This document shows positions 10,555 to 23,259 of a stretch of 64,000 nt of DNA, piece after piece. The position numbers and the translations under genes were made by a program. A model generated the notes under the pieces. The model made no database searches, was not told the DNA's origin, and was given only the letters and a program-made list of their open reading frames with translations. The DNA comes from Lenzites betulinus (lineage: Eukaryota > Basidiomycota > Agaricomycetes > Polyporales > Polyporaceae), in contig JABYQU010000002.1 of assembly GCA_022264855.1 (NCBI GenBank), positions 1-64,000 of the forward strand, read 5' to 3'. Numbering within the stretch: position 1 is the stretch's first letter; every line of letters starts with the position of its first letter.

Positions 10555-11650
10555 ATGCGGCAGAAACGAGCAAAGGCGTACCGCAAACTCATGTCCCTCT
10601 ACTCCCTCTCCTTCGGCTTCCGCCAGCCATACCAAGTCCTCAGTGCGCTCACTCTCTTCCTTCTCTAACCACACACAAATGCTCACGTAAACCCTTAGTC
10701 GACTCGCACATGTGCACCGAAGCCATCGCGCACAAAATCGAGCTCCTAAAGCAGCTCGGCGTCGTCCTCCAGGGCGCCGTCAAGCCGAGTGAGTCCCCCC
10801 GCCCTTCTCCCTGCCCCTCCCTCTTGCGCGCGTGTGTGAGGACGTCCGCTGACCGCGCGCACGGCGAAGCCGTCCCTCAGTGATCACCCAGTGCTGCATC
10901 CACGAGCTCTACCTGCAGGGGAAGACGCAGCAGCCAGCCGTGGACCTCGCGAAGACGTTCGAGCGCCGCAAGTGCAACCACCGCGAGGCGATCCCGGGCG
11001 ACGAGTGTCTCGCGAGCGTCGTCGGTACGTGTATTCTCGCGCGCGTGTGGTTTTGTGCGAGTGCGAGAGATGCTGATGTGCGAGACGATGCAGGCGAGAC
11101 GAACAAGCACCGATATGTCGTCGCGACGCAGTCGCAGGACCTCCGCCCGACGCTGCGCGCCGTGCCCGGGGTGCCGATCGTGCATATGAACCGCTCGGTC
11201 ATGATCCTCGAGCCGCCGAGCGACGCGACGCTGCGAGTCAAGGCCCTTGTACGTGGAACGTTTGCTCACGCTCCGAATGCGTTTGCTGAGCGAAGCTTTT
11301 CTGTGTTTTAGGAGGAAAGTAAGGCTCTGTTGCCCTCCGGGTCGGAGGCGGCGACGCTCCCAGCAGCCCCGACGCAGGAGCCTCCGAAGAAGAGAAAGAA
11401 GGGACCTAAGGGACCCAATCCTCTCAGCGTAAAGAAGAAGAAATCGCAAACGGAGGGATCGACGAAGAAAAGTGCCGGGGAAGCACCAAGGGCACAGGTT
11501 GGGGAGAAGCGAAAACGAGATGTTGAGGCAGAGCCAAGCGTACCTACCTCAATACCAGAAGACTCCGGGCACAAACGAAAGCGACGGAGGAGGCACGGCA
11601 CTGGTACCGCAACTACATCTCCAGCGGAGCATACTGAAGACCGTAGCTGA
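10555..11650 (+). CDS. UTP23: rRNA-processing protein UTP23 (PIN-domain, small-subunit processome), 271 aa
   Basis: UTP23 is a nucleolar PIN-like protein needed for early pre-18S rRNA cleavage and snR30 release. Exons are 10555-10642, 10699-10788, 10881-11024, 11094-11248 and 11312-11650 (816 nt). The start MRQKRAKAYRKLM and FGFRQPYQVLIDSHMC are family hallmarks. The PIN core continues through ITQCCIHELYLQG. The Cys/His zinc-binding stretch FERRKCNHREAIPGDECL lies at about residues 80-100, followed by HRYVVATQSQDLR and IVHMNRSVMILEPPS. The tail is strongly basic (KKRKKGPKGPNP, KRKRRRRHG), as expected for a nucleolar protein. Known UTP23 proteins lack some PIN catalytic acids; I did not test each one here. 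Confidence 0.93.
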
Positions 11651-11826
11651 TCCTCTGTTCCACCATCGCTTTATGTACCTGTATCTTGGGAAGACACTAT
11701 CACACTCTGCGCACTTATGACGATGTCCATGGATGATACATTGCTATGATGTGGGGAGTGTACTACGACGATGATACTGATGATACAAAGAAGGGCTACG
11801 CTGAAGACTGCGGGACTACATCCACC

Positions 11827-15295
<3,469 letters not shown>

Positions 15296-15530
15296 GGTGG
15301 ATGCAGAAAGTCAAGACGCGAACGCCGCCACCTGACGCGCGACGCTCGCAACGAGCGCGCGGTGCGCACGCGGCAGATTTCTTGGGCGCCTCTCACGATC
15401 TCTGTGCTCTGTTCTTGCTTGTACCCATCGACGACCTCTCCCGACTTACACGAAGCTCACGACTCTTAGATTCAGTGCTGCTTAATATACTTAACCAGGA
15501 AGCCTTTTCCCTTCGAAAATCTACCGCAAG

Positions 15531-16559
15531 ATGGCCGTCTCTGCTGCGAACTGGACCTCTCCTCCGACTCGTCCTCCCCTGATCGAGGAGCTCGTCTCTG
15601 GTGTCGGTACGCATTCTTTTGGCACGCAAGGCGCAAAGTTTGCATCTGAGATAAATCCGTGCCTCAACAGATCGTTACAACCCGTCAAACGTGAGCCTGC
15701 TCGAGGACTATCTCTACCACCAGATCCGGAGTCAAGAGTACGACTGCCTCGCCAACCTCGCCATCCTAAAATTGTCCGTCCCCTCCCCCCTCTCTCTTCA
15801 CCCAGTCCCCCCATTTAACCTCGCACCCACCCGTCTCCCCGCACAGGTACCAATTCAACCCCGACCTCTACAACCCCGACGTCGTGATCAACATCCTCAT
15901 CAAAGCGCTCACCTCCGCGCCCTTCCCCGACTTCGCGCTCTGCATCTCGCTGCTCGACGAGCGCCCCGCCTCCGCGGCGGCCGCGAACGCGGACGAGCCG
16001 GACCCGCTCCCGCAGCTCATGCCCGTGCTCGCGCGCCTGCACGCGCTGCTGCAGCAGTGCCGCTTCCCGCAGTTCTGGGTGCTCTACCGTGCGGACGACG
16101 TCGAGGCGCTCCGCGACAACTACACCGTTGAGTGCGTCGGGTTCGAGGACGCGGTGCGCGGCGTTGCGCTGCGGGCGGTAAGGGCCGCGTTCACGAGCAT
16201 CGGGCGCGCGCGGTTCGGCTCGTATGTCGATTTGTCTGGTATGTTTGCTCTGTCTCTGCTTTTGGTTTGGGTGGGGATGTGTAGGTGCTCATGATTTGTA
16301 TGATGACAGGTCCTGAGCTGGACGCATATGTGGAGAAGCTCGGGTGGACGGTCGACGCCGCGACAGGCGTCATCACCGTTCCCCCGAACCCGGACAACCA
16401 GATCGAGTCCACCGTCGTCCAGGAAAACATCCAGCTCCCTCGTAGGTGCCACCCCGCTCAATGAATGCTCAGATTTGCTCATCGTTCGCCTTCGCAGAGC
16501 TGACAAAAGTGATCACGCATGCGGCGCAAACGTCGCAGCCCCTTGTACCCGCCGTGTAG
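15531..16559 (+). CDS. eIF3k: Translation initiation factor eIF3 subunit k, 254 aa
   Basis: eIF3k is a small PCI-type peripheral subunit of the eIF3 complex on the 40S ribosome. Exons are 15531-15606, 15671-15773, 15847-16238, 16310-16441 and 16498-16559 (765 nt). Hallmarks are LEDYLYHQIRSQEYDCLANL, LYQFNPDLYNPDVV, INILIKALTSAPFPDF, CRFPQFWVLYR, ECVGFEDAVRGVALRAV, FGSYVDLSG and the winged-helix end VEKLGWTVD. A loop inserted around residues 110-125 (SAAAANADEPDP) makes it slightly longer than animal eIF3k. A 12-kb retrotransposon begins 114 bases past the stop, probably inside or just beyond the 3' UTR. Confidence 0.94.
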
Positions 16560-16657
16560 ACTACTCCGCCGCTTTTCTTGTTGTAGCTGTATCGCGTAGA
16601 CTTGTCGAGTTTCGCTGGGAGCCTTGTGTGTGATTAACTACGACTCTAACGGAAACA

Positions 16658-16672
16658 GAATGGCTGCATTGT
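16658..16672 (+). repeat. Left target-site duplication of the retrotransposon
   Basis: The 15-mer gaatggctgcattgt occurs here and again at 28723-28737 directly after the poly(A), with no mismatch. A preceding A could extend it to 16 on both sides. It marks the exact insertion point. Confidence 0.93.
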
Positions 16673-17783
16673 GTGGCTCCTCTTCCACGCACCACCACCA
16701 TGGTCGCTTTTTCCCACGGCCGGGCATGAGCCAGCTCACCGTGGGGGCCGTATGCCGGGGCCTTAAGCCGGCAAAGCAATACACCACCGTCCCAGAACGA
16801 CGAAGAAGAGCCACCCAGGAGCGCAACGCAGTGTCAGGACCGGGACAAGAGAAGAGGAGACTGGACAGGTAATGTAAAAGAAAACGCACGTCCCCCCCAA
16901 CCCTCCCGAACCCAGCACACTTCGGAAACACACAAGGCGACAAATGCATAAAACAACTGTGCCACCCTTCGGGGATCCGTCCCCCGGGATGTGAACAAAA
17001 ACCTAGACAAACCCCTCGGGGAAAGTGCATACGTGGACTACCGAAGCGCTGGAACCAGCGGGAACGCTGAGACAAAAGTACCTAGACGCCGGGAATGAGA
17101 CCGTGAGAACCGGAAGTAGCGAACCGCCGACGGCCCGGAAGTAGGCGCTAACATGCACGTGCCAACCCCCCTCGCCCAAGCACTGCAACACCAGAACAAG
17201 TGAGAGAGAAACAAACACAGGACAGCATACTGCTAAATGGGAAGCAATTAAATGAGCAGTAGAAACAACACGAAGTAAAGAATAAGTAATAATGAGTAAA
17301 ACCAAAATGTAGCACCAAAGTCTGAAAGACGTAAATATATAAACATACCACACACTCGGCATACACCAAACTGCAGAACAAGTACCAGCATGCACAGAAT
17401 GGGACCGGGGAACGCAAAGCGATCACGGCGGAGACAAGCGTGAGAGGAACGCGCGGCGACTACGCGCGGCGACTACGCGCGGCGACTACGCGCGGCGACT
17501 ACAATATAATGAAATGAGACCACTCTCCCCCCCCAAAAAAACCCCCATCATGACCTAGGCAAATCACACAAAGAAACACCCCACCCTGTCAAGCAGTGGG
17601 CATAGAAGACTTGCCAGCAGGGTGCTACATTGCTGGCAAGCGAATAGGACAGAACAAGTAGAACCATAACTGCCTGGAGGAGAAGGTGCCGAACTATGAA
17701 GCATATGGCAACATAAAAAGCATAAAAGAGCCACAGAGCATAAACCGACCCCCACCATAGAACCCCACCACCTACGCCCAACC
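16673..17783 (+). other. 5' leader of the retrotransposon
   Basis: About 1.1 kb with no ORF of more than about 80 codons on the sense strand. It is poor in T and has runs of C and A. It contains a tandem repeat at 17451-17502. An internal promoter is expected here, but I see no defined element. Confidence 0.5.
17451..17502 (+). repeat. Four tandem copies of a 13-bp unit
   Basis: The unit gcgcggcgactac is repeated four times without a mismatch and without spacers. It lies about 280 bases before the first ORF of the retrotransposon. Its place in the leader resembles promoter or copy-number-variable repeats of LINE 5' regions; that role is inference. Confidence 0.9.
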
Positions 17784-18644
17784 ATGAGCGACGCCACAAC
17801 CCCTTCCCCCCCACCCTTCAGAGCCGCCATGCCCCCGGGCATCCACATCTACGAGAGCGCAGTTTTCGCAAGCATGCCGGTGGATAGCCCAGTCTACAAG
17901 GACAGCACCAACGTCTTCGCCATGCCAAGGGGCAGAGAGCTGAGAGACCGCACCCCCCTCTTCCCCATGCCACCCATCCCAACCATAGCCAACATCCCAC
18001 TCCTTGCTATCGCCCTCGCACCGTGCGTCCCACTCGAAATAGGCACCCCCATCTACGTGAACCTGCTTGGCCCGCCGGAGGGAGACAGCCCGGAGACAAG
18101 GACGAGAGGAACAAAAGACGCAGGAATCGAGGGCAGGATAATAGCGGCGAGAGTCTACGACCCAAGGACCGTCGAGGTGGTGGTCCTCAACGAAGGATGG
18201 AGCCTAGCAGATCTGGTCGCACTACGACTCAAGGTCGTCCCAGGAATAACCGTGGGTATGAGCACGATCGAGGCCCTGAACCGGACCGGCCTGCCGGTAG
18301 GATGGGACATACGACCCACGCCGGACGGATGGGCAACCTGTCGGGCGGGTAGCACGCCGGGCGACGCACATGTGGCGTACATCGTCACGCAAAAGGACGC
18401 GCAGACGCGCCCCCCGTTCAGATACGAGAGAAGGGACGGAAAGGCGAGGCTGAGACAAGCAGTGGAAGGAAAGATGTGGCGAGCACTCGGCGGCAACTGG
18501 GTAGAGGGTGCGCTGCCAGAGAACAACACGCAGACGGACAAACAGAAGCAGGAGGCAGCAGAGACGGACCAGAGGCTGGGGGCGACAGCACCGAGAGAGA
18601 GACTAGTGGCGAAGGCGAAGCAACAGATGCACTGGGGAATATGA
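17784..18644 (+). CDS. Unrecognised first ORF of the retrotransposon, 286 aa
   Basis: I do not recognise this protein. It starts MSDATTPSPPPFRAAMPPG and stops at 18642-18644. The middle, residues about 75-200, looks like an ordered alpha/beta domain (IPLLAIALAPCVPLEIGTP, IEGRIIAARVYDPRTVEVVV, LRLKVVPGITVGMSTIEAL, AHVAYIVTQKDAQ). The C-terminal 90 residues are charged and Gln-rich (NNTQTDKQKQEAAETDQR). There is no zinc knuckle, signal peptide or membrane helix. It lies wholly inside the element, upstream of ORF1, on the sense strand. Fungal LINEs usually have only ORF1 and ORF2, so an extra ORF here is unusual. It could be a captured host gene or an ORF0-like element protein. Confidence 0.65.
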   Translation: MSDATTPSPPPFRAAMPPGIHIYESAVFASMPVDSPVYKDSTNVFAMPRGRELRDRTPLFPMPPIPTIANIPLLAIALAPCVPLEIGTPIYVNLLGPPEGDSPETRTRGTKDAGIEGRIIAARVYDPRTVEVVVLNEGWSLADLVALRLKVVPGITVGMSTIEALNRTGLPVGWDIRPTPDGWATCRAGSTPGDAHVAYIVTQKDAQTRPPFRYERRDGKARLRQAVEGKMWRALGGNWVEGALPENNTQTDKQKQEAAETDQRLGATAPRERLVAKAKQQMHWGI

Positions 18645-20064
18645 GACTGAGCGCCCATATGTCTGTAAAAACAATGATCAATTACGATGCGCACCCAGGC
18701 CAATGGTCATAACATGGCTGCACCACAAGCAACAACATAACAGCGACCATGTGTGAAACGGAAGATGCCTGAAACACGCACCTATAGATACAAAACAACA
18801 TGAATACACGAACCTGAGACCCGGACGAGACCGAAGCAACAACTATACCATGCACAAGACCAAACAACTCCCCCCCGTGCCAAAACAGCCGAAGTGGCGC
18901 AAATTTTGAAATACACGGAAACGAGCAAGGCCGACGCAACGCCGAAACAGAGCATGCCAAAGGGAAAATCAGCCGAGCGCCGGCAGAATAACATCCAAGA
19001 CTCACCGAAGATACAATGGGGCAAACGGGCAGCCCAAGTGCAAACCCCTGAGCCCGGCACGCGAGACGAACAAATCCAAACGCAAAACCACCGTATAACA
19101 AGCATCCGAAGGACTGTAACTCTGCAAAGTATGGAATCGAAACAGGAGAGTAGTAGGCGCCGAACCAAACAAAACCAAACAAAGAACTACGCCAGGCAGA
19201 AACGCAACGCAGGCGGCGCTGACACTATAAACACGAAGAAAACAAACAGGCCCACCCAAACAATGCGGTAACACTACCAACTAAATACAGAAGGCGACCG
19301 TCAGCGACAGTTGACACACTGGGAACGTAGCAACCGAGCAACCCCTCCCAAAGCAACCTATAGCAGTGTACATGAAACACCAGTCCAGTCGCCAAAGCCC
19401 ACCGAGACCCATGCATGCTACCACCTAAACACAGGCAAAATGAAACGAACACCGCCGCACAAGAAACCGTGCCCCCGCTGAGCACGGAGGAAAGCAACGG
19501 TGTAGCATCGCCGGCGGGCAGGCGCCAGGAGATTGACGCCCACCAATTGACATAATATGTACGTGTAGCCCTGGGGACAAAGCACAGCGATGGGAAAGCA
19601 GCAAACTGCACTCACATTCCTCCTACCAGCCACCACCGCTCTGCCCCACGCTAGACTCTGAGCGAGCCCGACCACGAAATAAACGCATGACAACAGCGGT
19701 AAGAGGAAACACACGGACAGGAACAGGCCTGCTAACACGGACTAGACGCACCCCCCCAGAAAATTGCACAGAGGGTACCGATGGGGATCCGCCCCTAAGC
19801 TGAAACGACGAAGAGCAACACAAGAACCACCGGCCCCCCCCGGACGCCAACCCGAGACTGAAAGCAGCACCTACCGCCCCAAAATGACGACGAGCAGTTG
19901 AGCGGCGAGGAACCGACCCGCCCGCGCGTATGTGGCAATGAGCCGAGAGAGAGAACATAAAAGAGAACACGCTGGAGAGGACTAAAGGCAAGCCCCACAG
20001 CGCCCCCCCCACACACTCACACACCCACACCAGTACCCGCAGGCCCCTAACCGCAAAGAACAAC
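18645..20064 (+). other. Spacer between the first ORF and ORF1
   Basis: About 1.4 kb, rich in A and C and poor in T on the sense strand. The only longer sense ORF (18894-19271, 125 codons) is a low-complexity Gln/Lys/Arg/Thr string that the base composition explains. No domain is seen. Confidence 0.5.
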
Positions 20065-20307
20065 ATGTCCGGACAGTCGTCACGCGCATCGACCCCAACG
20101 CCACTCCCCAGAGACAGACAAGGGAGACCCGCGGCAGGCCTCACACGCCCACCCACCCCCACGTATGCCGAAGTACTAGCGAGACCCCCGTCCCCAATAG
20201 CCCCTAAGGCCTCCCCCCCGAGAACGCGTCTCAGAGCCGTGAGTAACCAACGAAGAAGCAGAGCACCACCAGTAGCTAACGCACGAAGCAGATACAAGAC
20301 GCCATAG
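20065..20307 (+). CDS. Short ORF with a gag-like start, 80 aa, just before ORF1
   Basis: Begins MSGQSSRASTPTPLPRD and includes RPPTPTYAEVLARPPSP. A TYAE motif in a Pro/Arg-rich N-terminus is typical of ORF1 (gag-like) proteins of basidiomycete LINEs. The ORF ends at TAG 20305-20307, and ORF1 opens at ATG 20313 in another frame only five bases later. It may be the true N-terminus of ORF1 cut off by a frameshift, or a separate peptide joined to ORF1 by termination-reinitiation. Confidence 0.5.
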   Translation: MSGQSSRASTPTPLPRDRQGRPAAGLTRPPTPTYAEVLARPPSPIAPKASPPRTRLRAVSNQRRSRAPPVANARSRYKTP

Positions 20308-20312
20308 AGGCC

Positions 20313-22646
20313 ATGACGGCCCAGGAAACAATCCCGGGAGAGCTGAGCGTCACGCCCGACACCACGAAAGGGATGACAGGCGAGGTACGCACCCGCCAGC
20401 AACGATGCACACCCCAACCTCTAACGAACACGACCCCAGGACACCCACATCACAGCACCCGATGCAGGGGACGAGACTGGAGCGCCGGAGGGCCAAGCCA
20501 ACGGAGCACCTCCCGCCAGAGAACCAGACCTGGAAGGCCCCCCACGGACGCCTGCCACCCCCACACAGCCGAGCCGAAGGACGAATCAGAAACTGGCACC
20601 TCGCATGGCCTCACAAACCTCTCAATCCACGGCGACGAGAGCTGCAGAACGGCTGACGCGAAAATGATCGTCATAGACGACATCATGTCCGGTACGAGAG
20701 CAGAGGAGCTCGTCACCGACCACATCGATAGATACGGAAGACCGATCCCCGGAAAGCCACAAGTGACCGACGCCGAGGAGGAGAGGAGCCGCAAGCGCGC
20801 CCGACAGGGCCCCCCCGCGCCGCCAAGCCCGAAGGCTATGAGCATACGCTTCCGAAAATACAAACCACTTCCCCCACCGAAGCCTGAACGACGTCGCCCC
20901 TCGCCGCCGCCGACCGACCAGATAATCGAATGGCTAGACAGAGTCGAGCCCCCGCAATGCCCGACCCCCCCAGAGAACGCCAACGCAACACACCGTGCCA
21001 TCACAGCGACGAATGCCAACCCACCGCGAACACCACCTACGCGAACCCACCACCTCCCCTCCCCGCACCTCCGTGACGAGGACTACACAGACACGCGTGC
21101 ACGCATGCGCAGACATGAAAGCGCAGGACATAACGCCAGACGCATCGACGCGCACGACCCCCAACCAATGGAGATCGACCCCATAGCCCCAGAGGCGACG
21201 ACACGTGTCCCAACCAACAACCCCCTCCTCTCCCCCCCCCTCCGCGACCCGGCCGGAGCGCACGTAGCGCAGTACGACGAGAACGTCACGCGCAACACGT
21301 ACTGGAGCCAGGGCGCGAACGCCACCGACGAGGCGCCCCGCCCAATAGCGGCAGTCAAACCGCAGGCCCGCGTACTACCCGCAGTCATCACGACATCGAC
21401 ACAAAACCCCCCACCAGCGACCCCCGGAAGGCGCCCACAAAGCATCGCGGAGCAGTGGGCAGCTGCCGCAGGCGGCATGGGAGTAGCAGCAATGAGAACG
21501 CCAAGCCAGCAGGCCCCACCGGCCACCGCCATGCCCGTCTCCCCCCTCACCTTCACACAACCACCGAGAGGAGGTTTCCCATGCATACACCAAGCCCACC
21601 CGGAGGGCCTCATAGAAGGGCTGGAGCCGACCCGCGTCCACGATCTGTGGGACGAGGAACTCGAACGGAGCGAGGGCCCCCCAGTACTCATCACGACGTA
21701 CAACCAGGGATACCCCAAACCGGGCCAAGTAGGCTCCACCACAAGCGACATAGCCAGAGTCATAAAAGAAATCACGAAAGAAAGCGGCTTCGTGGTCATC
21801 CCGCCGGAACCCCAGCGCACATCAGAAGGCACGCCGCTGAGCGCCCCGAAGGCATGGGTCATCCGGAAACTCTCGCCGACCGCGATCAACAGGATCCTAT
21901 CGCAACCGGTCTGGTCCTGCGACCTCATCACCATCATGGTGCACGACAGATCACTCGAACTCCCTACCTACCTCGCCACCTTCGGAGGATACGCGCATAA
22001 CTCGGAGGACACGATCACGACGACCATCCGAGCCGCTTTCGCGAGCGCGCCCATCCTGCCGTACATCAAAGAGCTGGTGAGCGCAAACCCGGAATACCAT
22101 GACGTCGGCACAGATGAGGCGGCGGAAGCGATCCTAGGAACGCTGAGGGTAGACATAAGAGCCCTAACGAACGGCAACTACACCGCGGCCGTCTACTGCG
22201 CATCGCCTACCGCGTCAGGAGCGAAGTGGGCGGAGTGGAAGAGCTTCATAGCCTCACTCACTTTCATGAGCAGGGTGAACCCGCCAGCCCGCGCCCGGCT
22301 GCCCGAAAGGTGCGAGGGATGCCACGGATCTGACCACGCGACAAGAGACTGCCCCTTCCAAGAAATACAGGGGTGGAACCCCCCAGACCCGGGAGCGGCA
22401 AGTACGGCCACCCCCGCGCCATACCCGCCCCTGCGACCCAAGGGTCGACTAGCACGCACAGCTACGCCCAAGACTGGCGCGCCGGGGAGCAAACGTGGCC
22501 CCAGAGAGGAGCCCCGCGGGGAAGAGGACGCTTCGGAAGTCATCCCGCGAGAGATGCGGACCAGTATGGATACCGCCAAGCCCCGAGGGGCAGAGGCGGA
22601 AGAGGCTACGGACGATACCAGTACGACGACTACCAGAGCCACGTAG
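20313..22646 (+). CDS. Retrotransposon ORF1, RNA-binding gag-like protein, 777 aa
   Basis: ORF1 proteins of LINEs coat the element RNA and help target-primed reverse transcription. The first 370 residues are Pro/Arg/Thr-rich and disordered. From about residue 430 an ordered region follows (VHDLWDEELERSEGPPVLIT, ESGFVVIPPEPQ, TYLATFGGYAHNSEDTI, TAAVYCASPTASGAKWAEWK), resembling the RRM-like core of such proteins. A CCHC zinc knuckle lies at residues 667-680 (CEGCHGSDHATRDC). Past the knuckle this frame gives a charged tail to 22646, while the next frame gives a more gag-like RGG-rich tail (separate entry). The start could lie further upstream if the 20065 ORF belongs to it. Confidence 0.8.
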   Translation: MTAQETIPGELSVTPDTTKGMTGEVRTRQQRCTPQPLTNTTPGHPHHSTRCRGRDWSAGGPSQRSTSRQRTRPGRPPTDACHPHTAEPKDESETGTSHGLTNLSIHGDESCRTADAKMIVIDDIMSGTRAEELVTDHIDRYGRPIPGKPQVTDAEEERSRKRARQGPPAPPSPKAMSIRFRKYKPLPPPKPERRRPSPPPTDQIIEWLDRVEPPQCPTPPENANATHRAITATNANPPRTPPTRTHHLPSPHLRDEDYTDTRARMRRHESAGHNARRIDAHDPQPMEIDPIAPEATTRVPTNNPLLSPPLRDPAGAHVAQYDENVTRNTYWSQGANATDEAPRPIAAVKPQARVLPAVITTSTQNPPPATPGRRPQSIAEQWAAAAGGMGVAAMRTPSQQAPPATAMPVSPLTFTQPPRGGFPCIHQAHPEGLIEGLEPTRVHDLWDEELERSEGPPVLITTYNQGYPKPGQVGSTTSDIARVIKEITKESGFVVIPPEPQRTSEGTPLSAPKAWVIRKLSPTAINRILSQPVWSCDLITIMVHDRSLELPTYLATFGGYAHNSEDTITTTIRAAFASAPILPYIKELVSANPEYHDVGTDEAAEAILGTLRVDIRALTNGNYTAAVYCASPTASGAKWAEWKSFIASLTFMSRVNPPARARLPERCEGCHGSDHATRDCPFQEIQGWNPPDPGAASTATPAPYPPLRPKGRLARTATPKTGAPGSKRGPREEPRGEEDASEVIPREMRTSMDTAKPRGAEAEEATDDTSTTTTRAT

Positions 22647-22663
22647 AATACGACAGATACTAG
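22373..22663 (+). other. Alternative-frame RGG/Tyr-rich C-terminal tail overlapping ORF1
   Basis: Frame 2 stays open here while ORF1 continues in frame 3. It encodes an RGRG-rich, Tyr-rich end (RGAPRGRGRFGSHP, APRGRGGRGYGRYQYDDYQ) that closes at TAG 22663. RGG-box tails after the zinc knuckle are common in LINE ORF1 proteins. The two frames could be joined by a one-base change near the C-run at 22379-22384. I cannot tell a mutation from a programmed shift. Confidence 0.45.
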
Positions 22664-23259
22664 CCTGTGTGTAGAAGCGACACATACGTACCACCACAGA
22701 ACACAATGACAGAACGGACAGTGCGACGCGCGACCCCCCTGACACAACCCGAACGACAGCAGAGCACGCAGCCACCGGACATGCAACATGAACCCCTCGG
22801 CCGGGGACACACGCTGAACCCGCTGCGCCCAGCAACACAGCGAGGCTACGCGAGGCCGCGGGGGTGGCCCAAATACACTGACCGCAAGGGACAGGAAAGC
22901 CCCCCCCGAAAACACACACACACACACCAAACCGGAGGCCTATTTAGGCCGGTAGCGCGCCGGGCCGAGAGGCTGAAGCAAGTGCTCGCGCTGGAAAGCG
23001 AGCACGAAGCATAGCTACAACCCAGCTGCGGGACAAGCAGCCCCGCCGATGATGGCCGTAAGCGGCGGGGAACGGCGGCACACATAAACAACGATAACTC
23101 TACACTACCAACAAACACACGGGAGACTCGTATGGACACCGGACAACAGCGCCTCAGGGGGCCAGGAGGGACGAGGGAACCTGCCGCTGCCCCGCGCCCC
23201 GATGAAAGGCCCTCCGAACACGGGAGCGGCCCCGGGAGAACACCCGGGGTGCAACAGGA
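22664..23259 (+). other. Spacer between ORF1 and ORF2
   Basis: About 600 bases, again T-poor on the sense strand, with a CA-rich stretch near 22915-22930. A 115-codon sense ORF (22667-23014) has no recognisable content. Confidence 0.45.

Noticed and set aside
17451..17502. CRISPR-like array
   Set aside because: The repeats are directly adjacent with no spacers, and the host is a eukaryote.
19623..20417. 264-codon minus-strand ORF inside the LINE
   Set aside because: The sense strand is poor in T, so the antisense strand is poor in A and has few stop codons. Several such antisense ORFs occur through the element and none has a domain.
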